Assembly: GCF_914484835.1 (NCBI RefSeq)
Contig: NZ_CAJZAR010000042.1
Coordinates: forward strand, 28,816-92,815
Source: Paraburkholderia tropica
GTDB taxonomy: Bacteria > Pseudomonadota > Gammaproteobacteria > Burkholderiales > Burkholderiaceae
Direction: 5' to 3'
DNA: 64,000 nt
Part shown: in pieces, positions 17,027-25,636 of the stretch
How the letters are laid out: each line of letters begins with the position of its first letter
How positions within the stretch are numbered: position 1 is the first letter of the stretch
Notes under the pieces: model-generated
What the model was told of the DNA's origin: nothing
The model's database searches: none
What the model saw: the letters and a program-made list of their open reading frames with translations, nothing else
Position numbers and translations under genes: made by a program

Positions 17027-19759
17027 TTGCCGACTCAATCCACCCTGCCGTTCGACTCCGCCGCCGACGAGACTCTCGCGCTCGCGCCGCTACGCTCGCT
17101 GCCCGTGCGCGACGGCCACTGGGACGAGCTGCGCGCGCCCGACGGCACGCTGCGCGAACCGTGGCGCCAGTTCTTCGCGCTGCTCGGCAAGGCGGGCGCG
17201 GCGGGGCTCGACGGCGCGGCGGCCTCGGTCGCGCGCCAGGTGCGCGAGAACGACATCACCTATAACGTCTACGCCGATGGCGGCGGGCCGCGTCCGTGGT
17301 CGCTCGACCTGCTGCCGCTGCTGATCGACGAAGACGAATGGGCGCTGATCGAGCGCGGCGTGGCGCAGCGCGCGCGGCTGCTCAACGAGATCGTCGCCGA
17401 TATCTACGGGCCGCAGACGCTGCTCGCGCGCGGCCTGCTGCCGGGCGCGCTGGTGTTCGGCCATCCCGGCTATCTGCGCGCGGTGAAGGGCTTCACGCCG
17501 CCCGGACGCCAGTATCTGCAGATCGTCGCGCTCGACCTCGCGCGCGCGCCCGACGGCCAGTGGACCGTGGTCTCGCATCGCACCGAGGCGCCGTCCGGGC
17601 TCGGCTATCTGCTCGAAAACCGCCTGATCGTTTCCAGCCTGTTCGCCGAGCCGTTTCGCGCGATGCGCGTGCACCGTCTCGCGCCCTCGTATTCGCAACT
17701 GATCGCCACGCTCGCGGACTCGGCGCGCGCGATCATGCGCGCCGACGAGCACAGCGCGCGCGGCGGCTCGCCCCATATCGTGCTGCTCACGCCGGGGCCG
17801 TTCAGCGAGACCTATTTCGAGCACGTGTTTCTGGCGCGCTATCTCGGCCTCACGCTGGTCGAGGGCAAGGACCTCACCGTGCGCGACGACATGCTGTATC
17901 TGAAGACGCTCGGCGGGCTGGAGCGCGTACACGCGGTGCTGCGCCGTCTCGACGACACGTTCTGCGACCCCGTCGAGTTGCGCGCGGATTCGACCATCGG
18001 CGTGCCGGGACTGCTCCAGGTGATGCGCGCGGGCAACGTGATGGTCTCGAACGTGCCGGGCGCGGGCTTCGTGGAATCGCCCGCGCTGCACGGCTTCATG
18101 CCCGGCATCGCGCAGGCGCTGCTCGACGAGCCGCTCGTGCTGCCCAGCGTGCCGACCTGGTGGTGCGGCGAGGACGCCGCGCGGCGCGACGCGCTCGCGC
18201 AACTGCCCGAAGCGCTGCTGGTGCCGACCTGGCCTGGCGGCACGCACGCGGCCTCGAAGAACGGCAAGGACGCCCGCAGCGCCGTGCCGCCCGGCCTCGC
18301 GGCCGGCCCGCAGACGCTCGCCGACTGGCGCGAGCGCATCGAGCAACTGCCCGACGCCTTCACGGTCCAGCAGCCGCTGCACTACAGCTACACGCCGCGT
18401 TACGAACACGCCGCCGACGCCACCCACGACGCAGCCATGCTCGGCGCGCGCCCCGCGGTGCTGCGCGTCTACGCGATCGCCGATCAGGAATGCGGCTGGC
18501 GCGTGCTGCCGGGCGGCTTCACGCGCCTGGCGGCAGAACATCAGGAATCCGTATCGATGCAGGTGGGCGGCAGCAGCGTCGATACCTGGGTGCTGTCGAG
18601 CCAGCCCGGCACGGCGTTCACGCTGCTGCCGAGCCCGATGAAGCCCGCCGATCTGCGCCGCGAGCATCGCCGCGTGTCGAGCCGCGCCGCCGAAAACCTC
18701 TTCTGGGCCGGCCGATACGGCGAGCGCGCCGAAAACGCCGTGCGCCTGTGCCGACTGATTCTCGGTTCGCTCGAAGGCAGCGACGCCGAAGAATTGTTCA
18801 GCACGTTCACCGAACTGGCTACTGCGAGCGGTCTCGTGACGGGCACGAACGCAACGGCCAGCGCCAAGCCCACATCGAACGCACCGAGCACAGAAGAATC
18901 CGTCACCGCCCCTCGCCGCGGCCTCGACAGCTTCGAGCGCGAACTCGTCGCCAACCTGCACGAAAGCGCGCGCGCGCCCAGCATCGGCCAGATGCTCGCG
19001 AGCCAGGCCTACGCGTGCGGCGAAATTCGCGGCCGTCTGTCGAGCGATCACTGGCGCACGGTGCTCGCCGCGCGCAACGACTTCCGCGACGCGCTGCAAG
19101 CGCTCTCGCTCGCCCCCGCGCCCGCGCGCCAGGGCGTGCTGCTCGAATTCCGCCAGCCCACGCCGTACGACCGCATGGCGCTGATCCGCGCGCTCGACGC
19201 GCTCGCCACGCAGTTGAGCGCGATCAGCGGCTGCCAGGGCGACCGCATGACGCGCGACGAAGCCTGGCGTCTGCTGTTCGCGGGCCGCCATATCGAGCGC
19301 GTGGCGGCGATGGCCGGCGTGCTGCGCATCGCCGCGCACGAACGCACGCTCGCCACGCCCGCCGGTTTCGACGTGCTGCTGCAACTGTTCGACAGCACGC
19401 TGACCTATCGCACACTCTATCCGGGGCGGCTCGAAGTGCCCGCGCTGCTCGACCTGATCGTCACCGATCCGACCAATCCGCGCGGCCTGTACGGCGTGTA
19501 CGACCGGCTGCGCACGCGTCTCGACGAAATCGCCCAGGCGGCGGGCGGCCCGCGCCGCGAACCGTTCGCCGCGCAGCTCGCGCCCGTCGACGCGCTACCC
19601 GATCTCGAAGCGATCTGCGACCCCGGCGAGGACGGCCGCTATCCGGCGCTCACCGCGCTGTGCGACGCGCTCGCCGCGCGCATGGCCGCCGCCTCGAACG
19701 AAATCAGCGCGCGCTGGTTCAGCCACGCGATGCCGCTCGCCGCGCAGGTGTGGTCATGA
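17027..19759 (+). CDS. Circularly permuted ATP-grasp fused to alpha-E domain
   Basis: 910 residues. The first 550 are a circularly permuted ATP-grasp homologous to the product of 10588 (LNEIVADIYGPQTLLARGLLP, VSHRTEAPSGLGYLLENRLI, ILLTPGPFSETYFEHVFLARYLG, VLPGGFTRLA). Then follows the alpha-helical alpha-E (DUF403) domain (VSSRAAENLFWAGRYGERAENAVRLCRLI through RALDALATQLSAISG, DEAWRLLFAGRHIERV). In many genomes the two domains are separate adjacent genes, so this is a fusion. TTG at 17027 is taken as start because an in-frame stop (TAA, 17015) blocks any extension and the first in-frame GTG is 77 bases further on; no good ribosome site is seen. Its stop overlaps the next start (ATGA). Confidence 0.9.
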   Translation: MPTQSTLPFDSAADETLALAPLRSLPVRDGHWDELRAPDGTLREPWRQFFALLGKAGAAGLDGAAASVARQVRENDITYNVYADGGGPRPWSLDLLPLLIDEDEWALIERGVAQRARLLNEIVADIYGPQTLLARGLLPGALVFGHPGYLRAVKGFTPPGRQYLQIVALDLARAPDGQWTVVSHRTEAPSGLGYLLENRLIVSSLFAEPFRAMRVHRLAPSYSQLIATLADSARAIMRADEHSARGGSPHIVLLTPGPFSETYFEHVFLARYLGLTLVEGKDLTVRDDMLYLKTLGGLERVHAVLRRLDDTFCDPVELRADSTIGVPGLLQVMRAGNVMVSNVPGAGFVESPALHGFMPGIAQALLDEPLVLPSVPTWWCGEDAARRDALAQLPEALLVPTWPGGTHAASKNGKDARSAVPPGLAAGPQTLADWRERIEQLPDAFTVQQPLHYSYTPRYEHAADATHDAAMLGARPAVLRVYAIADQECGWRVLPGGFTRLAAEHQESVSMQVGGSSVDTWVLSSQPGTAFTLLPSPMKPADLRREHRRVSSRAAENLFWAGRYGERAENAVRLCRLILGSLEGSDAEELFSTFTELATASGLVTGTNATASAKPTSNAPSTEESVTAPRRGLDSFERELVANLHESARAPSIGQMLASQAYACGEIRGRLSSDHWRTVLAARNDFRDALQALSLAPAPARQGVLLEFRQPTPYDRMALIRALDALATQLSAISGCQGDRMTRDEAWRLLFAGRHIERVAAMAGVLRIAAHERTLATPAGFDVLLQLFDSTLTYRTLYPGRLEVPALLDLIVTDPTNPRGLYGVYDRLRTRLDEIAQAAGGPRREPFAAQLAPVDALPDLEAICDPGEDGRYPALTALCDALAARMAAASNEISARWFSHAMPLAAQVWS

Positions 19760-20652
19760 GCGGCACGCGTCTGTCCGTCACGCATCGCACGACCTACCGC
19801 TATTCGACGCTGGTCGAAACGGCGCAGCATCTCGCGACCATCCGCCCGCTCGAACTGCCGTGGCAGCGCGTGCTCGAACACCGCGAGCGCATCGAGCCCG
19901 CGCCCTCGTATCAAACGAGCCGCCGCGACGCCTTCGGCAACGACGTGCTGTATTTTTCGTTCGATGCGCCGCACGACTATCTGCAGATGACGATGGAAAC
20001 GAGCGTGCTGCTCGCGCCGCGCTATGCAACGCTCGACGCCGACGCCACGCCCGCGTGGGAAGACGTGGCGCGCGCGCTGCGCTACACGGCGGGCGGTGAG
20101 TTTCATGCGGAGTCGGAGTTTTGCTGCGCGTCGCCGAATATCGCGCTGTCGCCCGCGTTGCGCGCGTATGCGCTCGAAAGCTTCACGCCGGGCGCGCCGG
20201 TGCTCGCGGCGGCCATCGACCTGATGCAGCGGATTCATCGCGACTTCGCCTATCGCCCGGCGGCGACGGCCTTCGACACGCCCGCCGCGCGCGCCTTCGA
20301 ATTGCGCCACGGCGTGTGTCAGGACTTCGCGCAGGTGATGATCGGCGGGCTGCGCTCGCTCGGTTTGGCGGCGCGCTATGTGAGCGGCTATCTGCGCAAC
20401 GATCCGCCCGAGGGCGTCACGCCGATGATCGGCGCGGATGCCTCGCACGCGTGGGTGTCGCTGCACGTGCCGCAGGCGGGCTGGGTCGATCTCGATCCGA
20501 CCAACAACGTGCTCGCCGATCAGGGCCACGTGACGCTCGCGGTCGGGCGCGATTACAGCGACGTATCGCTGCTGCGCGGGGTCATTCTGGGCGGGGGCGC
20601 GCATCGCGTCGACGTGGCCGTCGACGTGCGGGCCGAGCCGGACGACGATTGA
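19756..20652 (+). CDS. Transglutaminase-like cysteine peptidase family protein
   Basis: 298 residues. It has an N-terminal beta domain (LSVTHRTTYRYSTLVETAQH) and a transglutaminase-like core with Cys in ELRHGVCQDFAQVMIGGLRSLG, His in GADASHAWVSLHVP and Asp in WVDLDPTNN. It ends the ATP-grasp/alpha-E operon, its ATG overlapping the upstream stop by ATGA. It is a shorter paralogue of the transglutaminase part of 13404. Known homologues are predicted to cleave or exchange amide bonds; the substrate is unknown. No signal peptide, so cytosolic. Confidence 0.92.
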   Translation: MSGTRLSVTHRTTYRYSTLVETAQHLATIRPLELPWQRVLEHRERIEPAPSYQTSRRDAFGNDVLYFSFDAPHDYLQMTMETSVLLAPRYATLDADATPAWEDVARALRYTAGGEFHAESEFCCASPNIALSPALRAYALESFTPGAPVLAAAIDLMQRIHRDFAYRPAATAFDTPAARAFELRHGVCQDFAQVMIGGLRSLGLAARYVSGYLRNDPPEGVTPMIGADASHAWVSLHVPQAGWVDLDPTNNVLADQGHVTLAVGRDYSDVSLLRGVILGGGAHRVDVAVDVRAEPDDD

Positions 20653-20687
20653 CGCCGCCGGGCGCGCTCAAGCGTGAACAAGCGCGC

Positions 20688-20975
20688 CTAGCTGCCCGCC
20701 AGCGTGCCCGTATCCATCGACGCCACGAGCTTCGGCTGCGGCTGGCACTCGCACTGGCAAAGGTCGTTTTCGAGCGCAACCGTCTTGCCCATCACGGTCA
20801 TCGTGTGCGGCCCGCCATCGGAGACGATCACGCCCTGCTTCGAGCAGGTCTGGCACATCACCGGCGCGCCGATATAGGCGAGCGGACGGCCGTGATACGA
20901 CGATCCTTCGATACCGTCCATCACGACGCCGTTGTGATCGGTCTTGTCGTCTTTGAGGATGAATTTACGGGTCAT
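20688..20975 (-). CDS. PAAR-motif protein
   Basis: A 95-residue protein starting MTRKFILKDDKTDHNG, with SSYHGRPLAYIGAPVMCQTCSKQG, a conserved ISDGGPHTMTVMGK-like block and clustered Cys/His residues. This is the compact PAAR fold that caps the VgrG spike of type VI secretion systems and can recruit effectors. No type VI structural genes, VgrG or effector lie next to it, so it is an isolated PAAR gene. The open frame extends upstream, but only the ATG at 20975 is in line with the family. Confidence 0.75.
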   Translation of the reverse strand: MTRKFILKDDKTDHNGVVMDGIEGSSYHGRPLAYIGAPVMCQTCSKQGVIVSDGGPHTMTVMGKTVALENDLCQCECQPQPKLVASMDTGTLAGS

Positions 20976-21562
20976 CTCCAGGGCCTCGGGAATGGGGTTC
21001 CGGCGTTGCGCCGATGGGACGGGAAATATACCAGCGTTTTCCTTTCGCTTCCTTTCCCGCGCCCTGCGGGCGACGCATTTTGATCGTGGACGGCGACGTT
21101 TTTCGCCCCGATCTTCGCATTTCAAAACTTCCACGCCGGTAAGATGAAGCGGGCGGAAGTCATTTCAAATTACCTTCGAAATGATGGGCGCGACGCGATC
21201 TGAACCCGCACTCGCCGGGCCCGCCTCTGCCTCGCCCTGCGTCCGCCGCAACGCCCAACCCACAAGCCATCTGCCGCCCGCGCCAGCGCGTCCCGGCCCC
21301 CCTCCATTCGCTGATTTCCCTGCGCGCAACTTCAGCGCGCGCACGCATTTTTCCTTCCGCATCTTGCGCATTTGTATACGCCAGGAAGGACTCGTAAGGC
21401 ATGAGCCAATGCCCCCGTTGATTCTTGCTTCACGCAACAGACTCAGACGCGAAGATGCTATCGCCGCTCGTCGACTACTTCCCCTATCGGCGTAACGCGG
21501 GGGCGCGCACCCCTCTCCGTGCGCCCCCTCCTTTTTGTGTCAATCCGCCCAGGAGGCCCATC
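20976..21562. other. Intergenic region with a terminator-like hairpin
   Basis: Nearly 590 bases without a gene I can support. It contains the hairpin plus T run at 21499-21536 and, upstream, a good ribosome site followed by a six-codon frame (ATG at 21401), which could be a leader. Longer frames here look non-coding. Confidence 0.4.
21499..21536 (+). terminator. Rho-independent terminator-like hairpin
   Basis: GGGGGCGC pairs with GCGCCCCC across a 14-base loop, followed by TCCTTTTT. It lies 27 bases before the small gene at 21563 and after no supported plus-strand gene, so it may end a leader RNA or small RNA. Confidence 0.5.
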
Positions 21563-21745
21563 ATGACCAGCCCTATCGGCTCCAGCAGCGTCGGCCACTC
21601 GTCGCCCTTGACGACGTTCGACCCTAACCGCAACAAGAACTCCGGCTCGGCAGGCTACGCCGGTAACAATTCCGCCCAACCGGAAACCGTGCATCCCGGC
21701 ACGCCGGTCGGTCCGCTCGGCCACAACATCAATACCACCGCATGA
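21563..21745 (+). CDS. Small hydrophilic protein, unknown function
   Basis: 60 residues, rich in Ser, Gly, Asn and Pro (MTSPIGSSSVGHSSPLTTF at the start, PLGHNINTTA at the end), without membrane segment or recognisable domain. A perfect AGGAGG sits 6 bases before the ATG, and the stop overlaps the next start by ATGA, both strong signs that it is real. First gene of an apparent operon with the small lipoprotein, a secreted protein and a FlgH homologue. Confidence 0.7.
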   Translation: MTSPIGSSSVGHSSPLTTFDPNRNKNSGSAGYAGNNSAQPETVHPGTPVGPLGHNINTTA

Positions 21746-21987
21746 CGAATTCGCTGTCGCAAGAGGCGCCGCTGAAGGCTAAGCGCGCACATCATCTGTC
21801 GCGTGTGGCATTGCATGGGCTGCGCGCCGCTGCGGTGATTGCACTCGCCAGCCTCACCCTGCCGCTCGAAGGTTGCGCGGTGGCGGCATTACCTTGCCGG
21901 CTCGTCTCGGCGACGGTGAAGATCGTGCCGGTGGTTGGCCATCCCGCTGCTGTGCCGTTCGACGCGTGCGCGGCGGCTATCGACTGA
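21742..21987 (+). CDS. Small lipoprotein-like protein
   Basis: 81 residues. A basic N-terminus and hydrophobic stretch (28-42) precede LEGC at Cys45, a plausible lipobox. The remainder (LPCRLVSATVKIVPVVGHPAAVPFDACAAAID) resembles a family of small Burkholderia lipoproteins that I associate with the label DUF6726; this is from memory and unverified. Start overlaps the upstream stop. Confidence 0.65.
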   Translation: MTNSLSQEAPLKAKRAHHLSRVALHGLRAAAVIALASLTLPLEGCAVAALPCRLVSATVKIVPVVGHPAAVPFDACAAAID

Positions 21988-22000
21988 TCGAGGCCACTCG

Positions 22001-22900
22001 ATGAAACGGGCGTCATTGACCGCTTTCCTGACCTGCGCTGCCGCTGCGGCGCTTGCCGGCGCGCTGGCCGCTCCGGCTTGCGCGCACACGAGCTTCGAAG
22101 GGCGCATCACGCCGCTCCCGACGCCCGCGGTCAGCGCATCGGCCGGTGCATCTGCCAGTGCAACTGTCAGCGCACCTGCCAGCGCGCCTGCCGTCGTGCA
22201 GGCGAACGCCGTGGCAGCACACGCTGCCTCCGCGCCTGCGCCCGCGCCGCAAAAGACGGCCAGCGCACAGGCGCCACGCAGCACGGTCAAGAAACGTCAC
22301 CCGACGCCTGTTGTCGCGACGGCGCGCAGCCGCGCCGTCGCGCAAGACGACACGCCCTTCTCGTTTCGCGGCATTCCGCTCGGCATCACGCTGACTGATC
22401 TACGCGAGGCGAACACGGTGCGCGCGACGCCGCACGAAAGCGCGCTCGTCTGCGAAACCGACGTGGCCGGCGGCGACATCGGCATGCCGTTCAAGAGCTA
22501 TGCGAGCCTGACGATCGCGTGCCGCTGGGCACATCGCACGCCGCAAGGCTGGACGCCTTCCCACGCCGTCGTGGACGGCGTGCCCGCCAGCGAACACGTG
22601 CTGCGTTTCGCGCACGACAGCGCGGGCGGCCCGCTACGTCTCTATGAAATGTCGTTCGTCGTGGACGCCGCAACCGCCTTCGATCTGCGCGATCTGCTGG
22701 CCGCGCGTTACGGCGCGCCGCATATGCGCGGCGACCCGGAACTGCCGCTGCTGGAATGGGACAACGCATCGAGCACGATCACGATCTGCCTGATGCCCAA
22801 CGGCGGCCACGCCACGCTTACTTACCTGCTTAAACCCGTCAGCCCGCGCGCGAAAGGCATCGAACGCGCGCTCAAGATCAGCCAGTTCGACGAAGGCTGA
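22001..22900 (+). CDS. Secreted protein of unknown function
   Basis: 299 residues. A clear signal peptide (MKRASLTAFL, hydrophobic core, cleavage near ACAH at about 28) is followed by a low-complexity Ala/Ser/Pro linker (45-105) encoded in part by 12-bp repeats, then a folded domain from about residue 118 (PFSFRGIPLGITLTDLREA) to the end. The FRGIPLGxTLxDLR pattern recurs in periplasmic proteins of unknown role. GAGG is 8 bases upstream of the ATG. Lies 13 bases after the small lipoprotein gene. Confidence 0.75.
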   Translation: MKRASLTAFLTCAAAAALAGALAAPACAHTSFEGRITPLPTPAVSASAGASASATVSAPASAPAVVQANAVAAHAASAPAPAPQKTASAQAPRSTVKKRHPTPVVATARSRAVAQDDTPFSFRGIPLGITLTDLREANTVRATPHESALVCETDVAGGDIGMPFKSYASLTIACRWAHRTPQGWTPSHAVVDGVPASEHVLRFAHDSAGGPLRLYEMSFVVDAATAFDLRDLLAARYGAPHMRGDPELPLLEWDNASSTITICLMPNGGHATLTYLLKPVSPRAKGIERALKISQFDEG

Positions 22901-22953
22901 TCCCCAGCACGTGACCTGACCCGACGACTCCCTCACGCGAGCGCTTCTTACCT

Positions 22954-23679
22954 ATGCTTTCCAATCAATCGCACTCCTTACCTTACCGCAAGCACTTCGC
23001 GCGCTGCTCTTTCGCGCTGCCGCGTGTGCTGCTGTGCGCAACGGCATTCGCTGCGTTCTCGGGGTGCGCCGTCTCGCCCGACTCGATCGTCAACACGCCG
23101 ATGACGCCGCCGCTCGCGGAGCCGCCGCTGAACGTGAACACCAGCGGCTCGATCTATCAGCAAGGCACCGCGCTCGCGCTGTATGAAACGCCGCGCGCGC
23201 AGCGTATCGGCGACGTGCTGACGATCCGCCTCTCCGAAACTTACACCGGCGCCGACAACGCGGCCGCATCCGCCAAGCGCGACAGCACCATCACCGCCAC
23301 CGCCGCCGATCAGTCGACGGGCGCGGCGGCGCGTCTGGCGCATCTGTTCAACATCGGTTCGGCGTCGACGACGTTCAACGGCACGGGCAGCCACACGCTG
23401 TCGAGCGACATGTCGGGCACGCTGGCCGTCACGGTCATCAGCAAGACGCCGACGGGCAATCTCGTGGTGTCGGGCGAGAAGATCATTGCGATGAGCGGCG
23501 AGCATCAGCGCCTGCGTCTCTCGGGCATCGTCAATCCGAACGACGTGGAGTCGGACAACTACGTGGATTCGAGCAAGATCGCCAACGCGCGCATCGAGCA
23601 GGTGGGTCGCGGCATGCTCAACGACGCGACCACGGTGGGCTGGCTGCAACGCATGTTCCTGAGCGTGCTCACGTTCTGA
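22954..23679 (+). CDS. FlgH-like L-ring lipoprotein, outside any flagellar cluster
   Basis: 241 residues. A signal sequence ends at FSGC (lipidated Cys38). The rest follows FlgH, the outer-membrane L-ring subunit of the flagellar basal body: GSIYQQG, RIGDVLTIRLSETYTG, HTLSSDMSGTLAVTVISKTPTGNLVVSGEK, RLSGIVNPNDVESDNYVDSSKIANARIEQVGRG and the terminal GWLQRMFL. Length is normal. No flgI, flgG or other flagellar gene is adjacent; neighbours are small secreted proteins. It may be a second FlgH or a derivative used by another envelope machine. Confidence 0.85.
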   Translation: MLSNQSHSLPYRKHFARCSFALPRVLLCATAFAAFSGCAVSPDSIVNTPMTPPLAEPPLNVNTSGSIYQQGTALALYETPRAQRIGDVLTIRLSETYTGADNAAASAKRDSTITATAADQSTGAAARLAHLFNIGSASTTFNGTGSHTLSSDMSGTLAVTVISKTPTGNLVVSGEKIIAMSGEHQRLRLSGIVNPNDVESDNYVDSSKIANARIEQVGRGMLNDATTVGWLQRMFLSVLTF

Positions 23680-23720
23680 TGCCGCTTTGACGGGTCCGCA
23701 AATGCGGGCCCGGCAAGCAA

Positions 23721-23749
23721 AAACGGCGCGCCTCGATGGCGCGCCGTTT
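23721..23749. terminator. Bidirectional terminator between flgH-like gene and response regulator
   Basis: AAACGGCGCGCC-TCGAT-GGCGCGCCGTTT, a perfect 12-bp stem flanked by A and T runs, between convergent genes. A second hairpin (GGGTCCGC-AAAT-GCGGGCCC, 23692-23711) lies just upstream. Confidence 0.85.
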
Positions 23750-23803
23750 GCATTTCATCGCGAGCTTTCAGGCGGCCCGAACGGCGCCGCCTGAATCGAA
23801 CGC

Positions 23804-24574
23804 TCACTCTTCCTGGGCCGCGTCGGGCATGTCACCCGCGTATTCGCTGTAACGCTCCGCAAAACCCACCTCGCCATCCGGCACGAACACATAGCCGTGA
23901 CCCCAGACCGTTTGCAGATAACGCGGCTCGGACGGATCGGTTTCGATCAGCCGGCGCAGGCGCCAGATCGCCACGTCGAGACTGCGGTTGCGATAACGCC
24001 CCGCCTCGCCGTAGACGATTTCGATGATGCGCTCGCGCGACAGAATCGTCATCGCGTGATTGACGAACAGCTTCAGGAACGCGAATTCGCTCGAACGCAG
24101 CGGAATGCGTTCTTCGTCGCGATAGAGTTCGCGCGAGCGGAAATCGAGTTCGTACGGGCCGAAGCGGAACGACGCGCGGCTTTCCGGCGCGCCCGTCGAG
24201 TTGGCCACGCTGCGGCGGCGCATGACCGTGCGGATACGCGCGGCCAGCTCGCCCGGATCGAAGGGCTTGCCCACGTAATCGTCGGCGCCGAATTCGAGGC
24301 CGAGCACGCGGTCGATCACCTCGTTGCGCGCGGTGAGCAGGATCACGGGCAGATCGTCGCCGCTTTCGCGCAGCGCGCGCAAGGCGCTGATGCCATCCAG
24401 CTCCGGCATCATGATGTCGAGCACCACGACCTGCGGCCGTTCGGTGCGCAACTGCTGCTGCAAGGCGCGCGCGGACGGCAGCTTCGTCACGGTGAAGCCG
24501 CGCATTTGCAGATATTCGGCGGTAACGTCGCGTACGACGGGATCGTCGTCGACGAGAAAGATATTATTTGCCAT
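23804..24574 (-). CDS. OmpR-family response regulator, no adjacent kinase
   Basis: 256 residues. Receiver domain with acidic pocket DDD (9-11), phosphorylation site Asp53 in VLDIMMPELDG, and Lys in VGKPFDPGELAARIRTV; then an OmpR/PhoB-type winged helix (FRFGPYELDFRSREL to LQTVWGHGYVFVPDG). It is a DNA-binding transcription factor. ATG at 24574 is the likely start. It is closely similar in register and motifs to the regulator at 26755, but the kinase that phosphorylates it is not next to it. Confidence 0.92.
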   Translation of the reverse strand: MANNIFLVDDDPVVRDVTAEYLQMRGFTVTKLPSARALQQQLRTERPQVVVLDIMMPELDGISALRALRESGDDLPVILLTARNEVIDRVLGLEFGADDYVGKPFDPGELAARIRTVMRRRSVANSTGAPESRASFRFGPYELDFRSRELYRDEERIPLRSSEFAFLKLFVNHAMTILSRERIIEIVYGEAGRYRNRSLDVAIWRLRRLIETDPSEPRYLQTVWGHGYVFVPDGEVGFAERYSEYAGDMPDAAQEE

Positions 24575-24655
24575 GCACAAATCGTAAGGGACGCAAACGG
24601 ACCGGCATAGGCCCGCCGCCTTTCCATTCCTTTCCTGAATATGCGGCGTGAAAGA

Positions 24656-25243
24656 CTAGAAGCCGCGCGAAGCCGACTCGAACGTCGAACCCAGTTGCGT
24701 CTGATCCACCACCATCGCGTCGAGCAGGCCCTTGAGCTTCACGGCCGCGCTCGAATAGCGGTCGGTGCCGAGCCCGCGCACTTCGTAGCGCGCCGTCACC
24801 GCAATATGGTTATGCATGAAGATCGTCAGATTGATGGTGGACAGATAGGCGCGGCTGTCGTCGCTGAAGGTCGGCTTGCCGAACTCGATCGACGCGTTAT
24901 AGACCAGCCGCCCTTCGCACGTGACCGGCTCGGTGCCCGGACTGTAGACATCCGAACGCACGCCGCGCTGCGACAGCACGAGTTGCAGCGACGGCACGAA
25001 ATCGGCGGACGTGACCATCGGATTGTTCTCGATGCAGATCGAGGCGAGATTCACCGGACGGCCGGTCACGAACTTCGGCGACGAGTAATTCGACGCCACC
25101 GCATAACCGGCCTGGATCACGGAGCCGGTCGCATCGGCGGCGGTAATCAGCGTCCAGGCGCAGCCATTGAGCGCGAGCGCAGCGCCGAGCGCGGCGGCCA
25201 GGCGGACCGCGCGGCGGACGTTGGAGCGGATTTCGTGTGGCAT
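24656..25243 (-). CDS. Lipoprotein, unknown function
   Basis: 195 residues. MPHEIRSNVRRAVRLAAALG, then LALNGC gives a lipobox with Cys28. The mature part has YVSSNY-like and SPGTEPVTCEGRLVYNASIEFGKP segments and a predicted beta-rich fold. It is not a family I recognise. The start at 25243 is chosen for its signal sequence; the frame extends upstream without one. Same strand as the regulator gene 23804, 80 bases before it. Confidence 0.65.
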   Translation of the reverse strand: MPHEIRSNVRRAVRLAAALGAALALNGCAWTLITAADATGSVIQAGYAVASNYSSPKFVTGRPVNLASICIENNPMVTSADFVPSLQLVLSQRGVRSDVYSPGTEPVTCEGRLVYNASIEFGKPTFSDDSRAYLSTINLTIFMHNHIAVTARYEVRGLGTDRYSSAAVKLKGLLDAMVVDQTQLGSTFESASRGF

Positions 25244-25636
25244 GGGAACGATGACATGACGCGTCGATGGGCTGCGCGCGCGACGCGACGTAACGCGGGC
25301 GGCAGGGCTCGTCATGCATCATCGCGGCAAAGCGCGCCACACGATGGGCTGGACATCGGCCATTGTTGGCAAGCGCTTTCCACTTCTTCGCAAATCTCCC
25401 ATCAGGTAAGGACCGGAAAGCAGGCGCAGCGCGCGGAGGCCGTTAAAACGGCCGCACAGCTTACCGCACGCGTAATGGATGAAATGTTTCGTAAGCGGTG
25501 GACGCAATCGACCCGTTGAGCGCCGCTTTGCGTCAGAGGCGCTGAGCTATTGTTCTCATCGCGGCGCCTGGCGCCGTGGCGACGCCGGACTAGCCGCCCG
25601 TCGTCCCCCGCTATTTCAAACAACATCGTGCCTGCC
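25244..25636. other. Intergenic region between divergent genes
   Basis: 393 bases separating the lipoprotein gene and the LprI-like gene. No RNA gene, repeat or convincing promoter pair was recognised. Confidence 0.4.

Noticed and set aside
21160..21495. Short frames on both strands upstream of the 60-residue gene
   Set aside because: Pro/Arg/Ala-rich products of random appearance and no ribosome site; the terminator hairpin begins immediately after.
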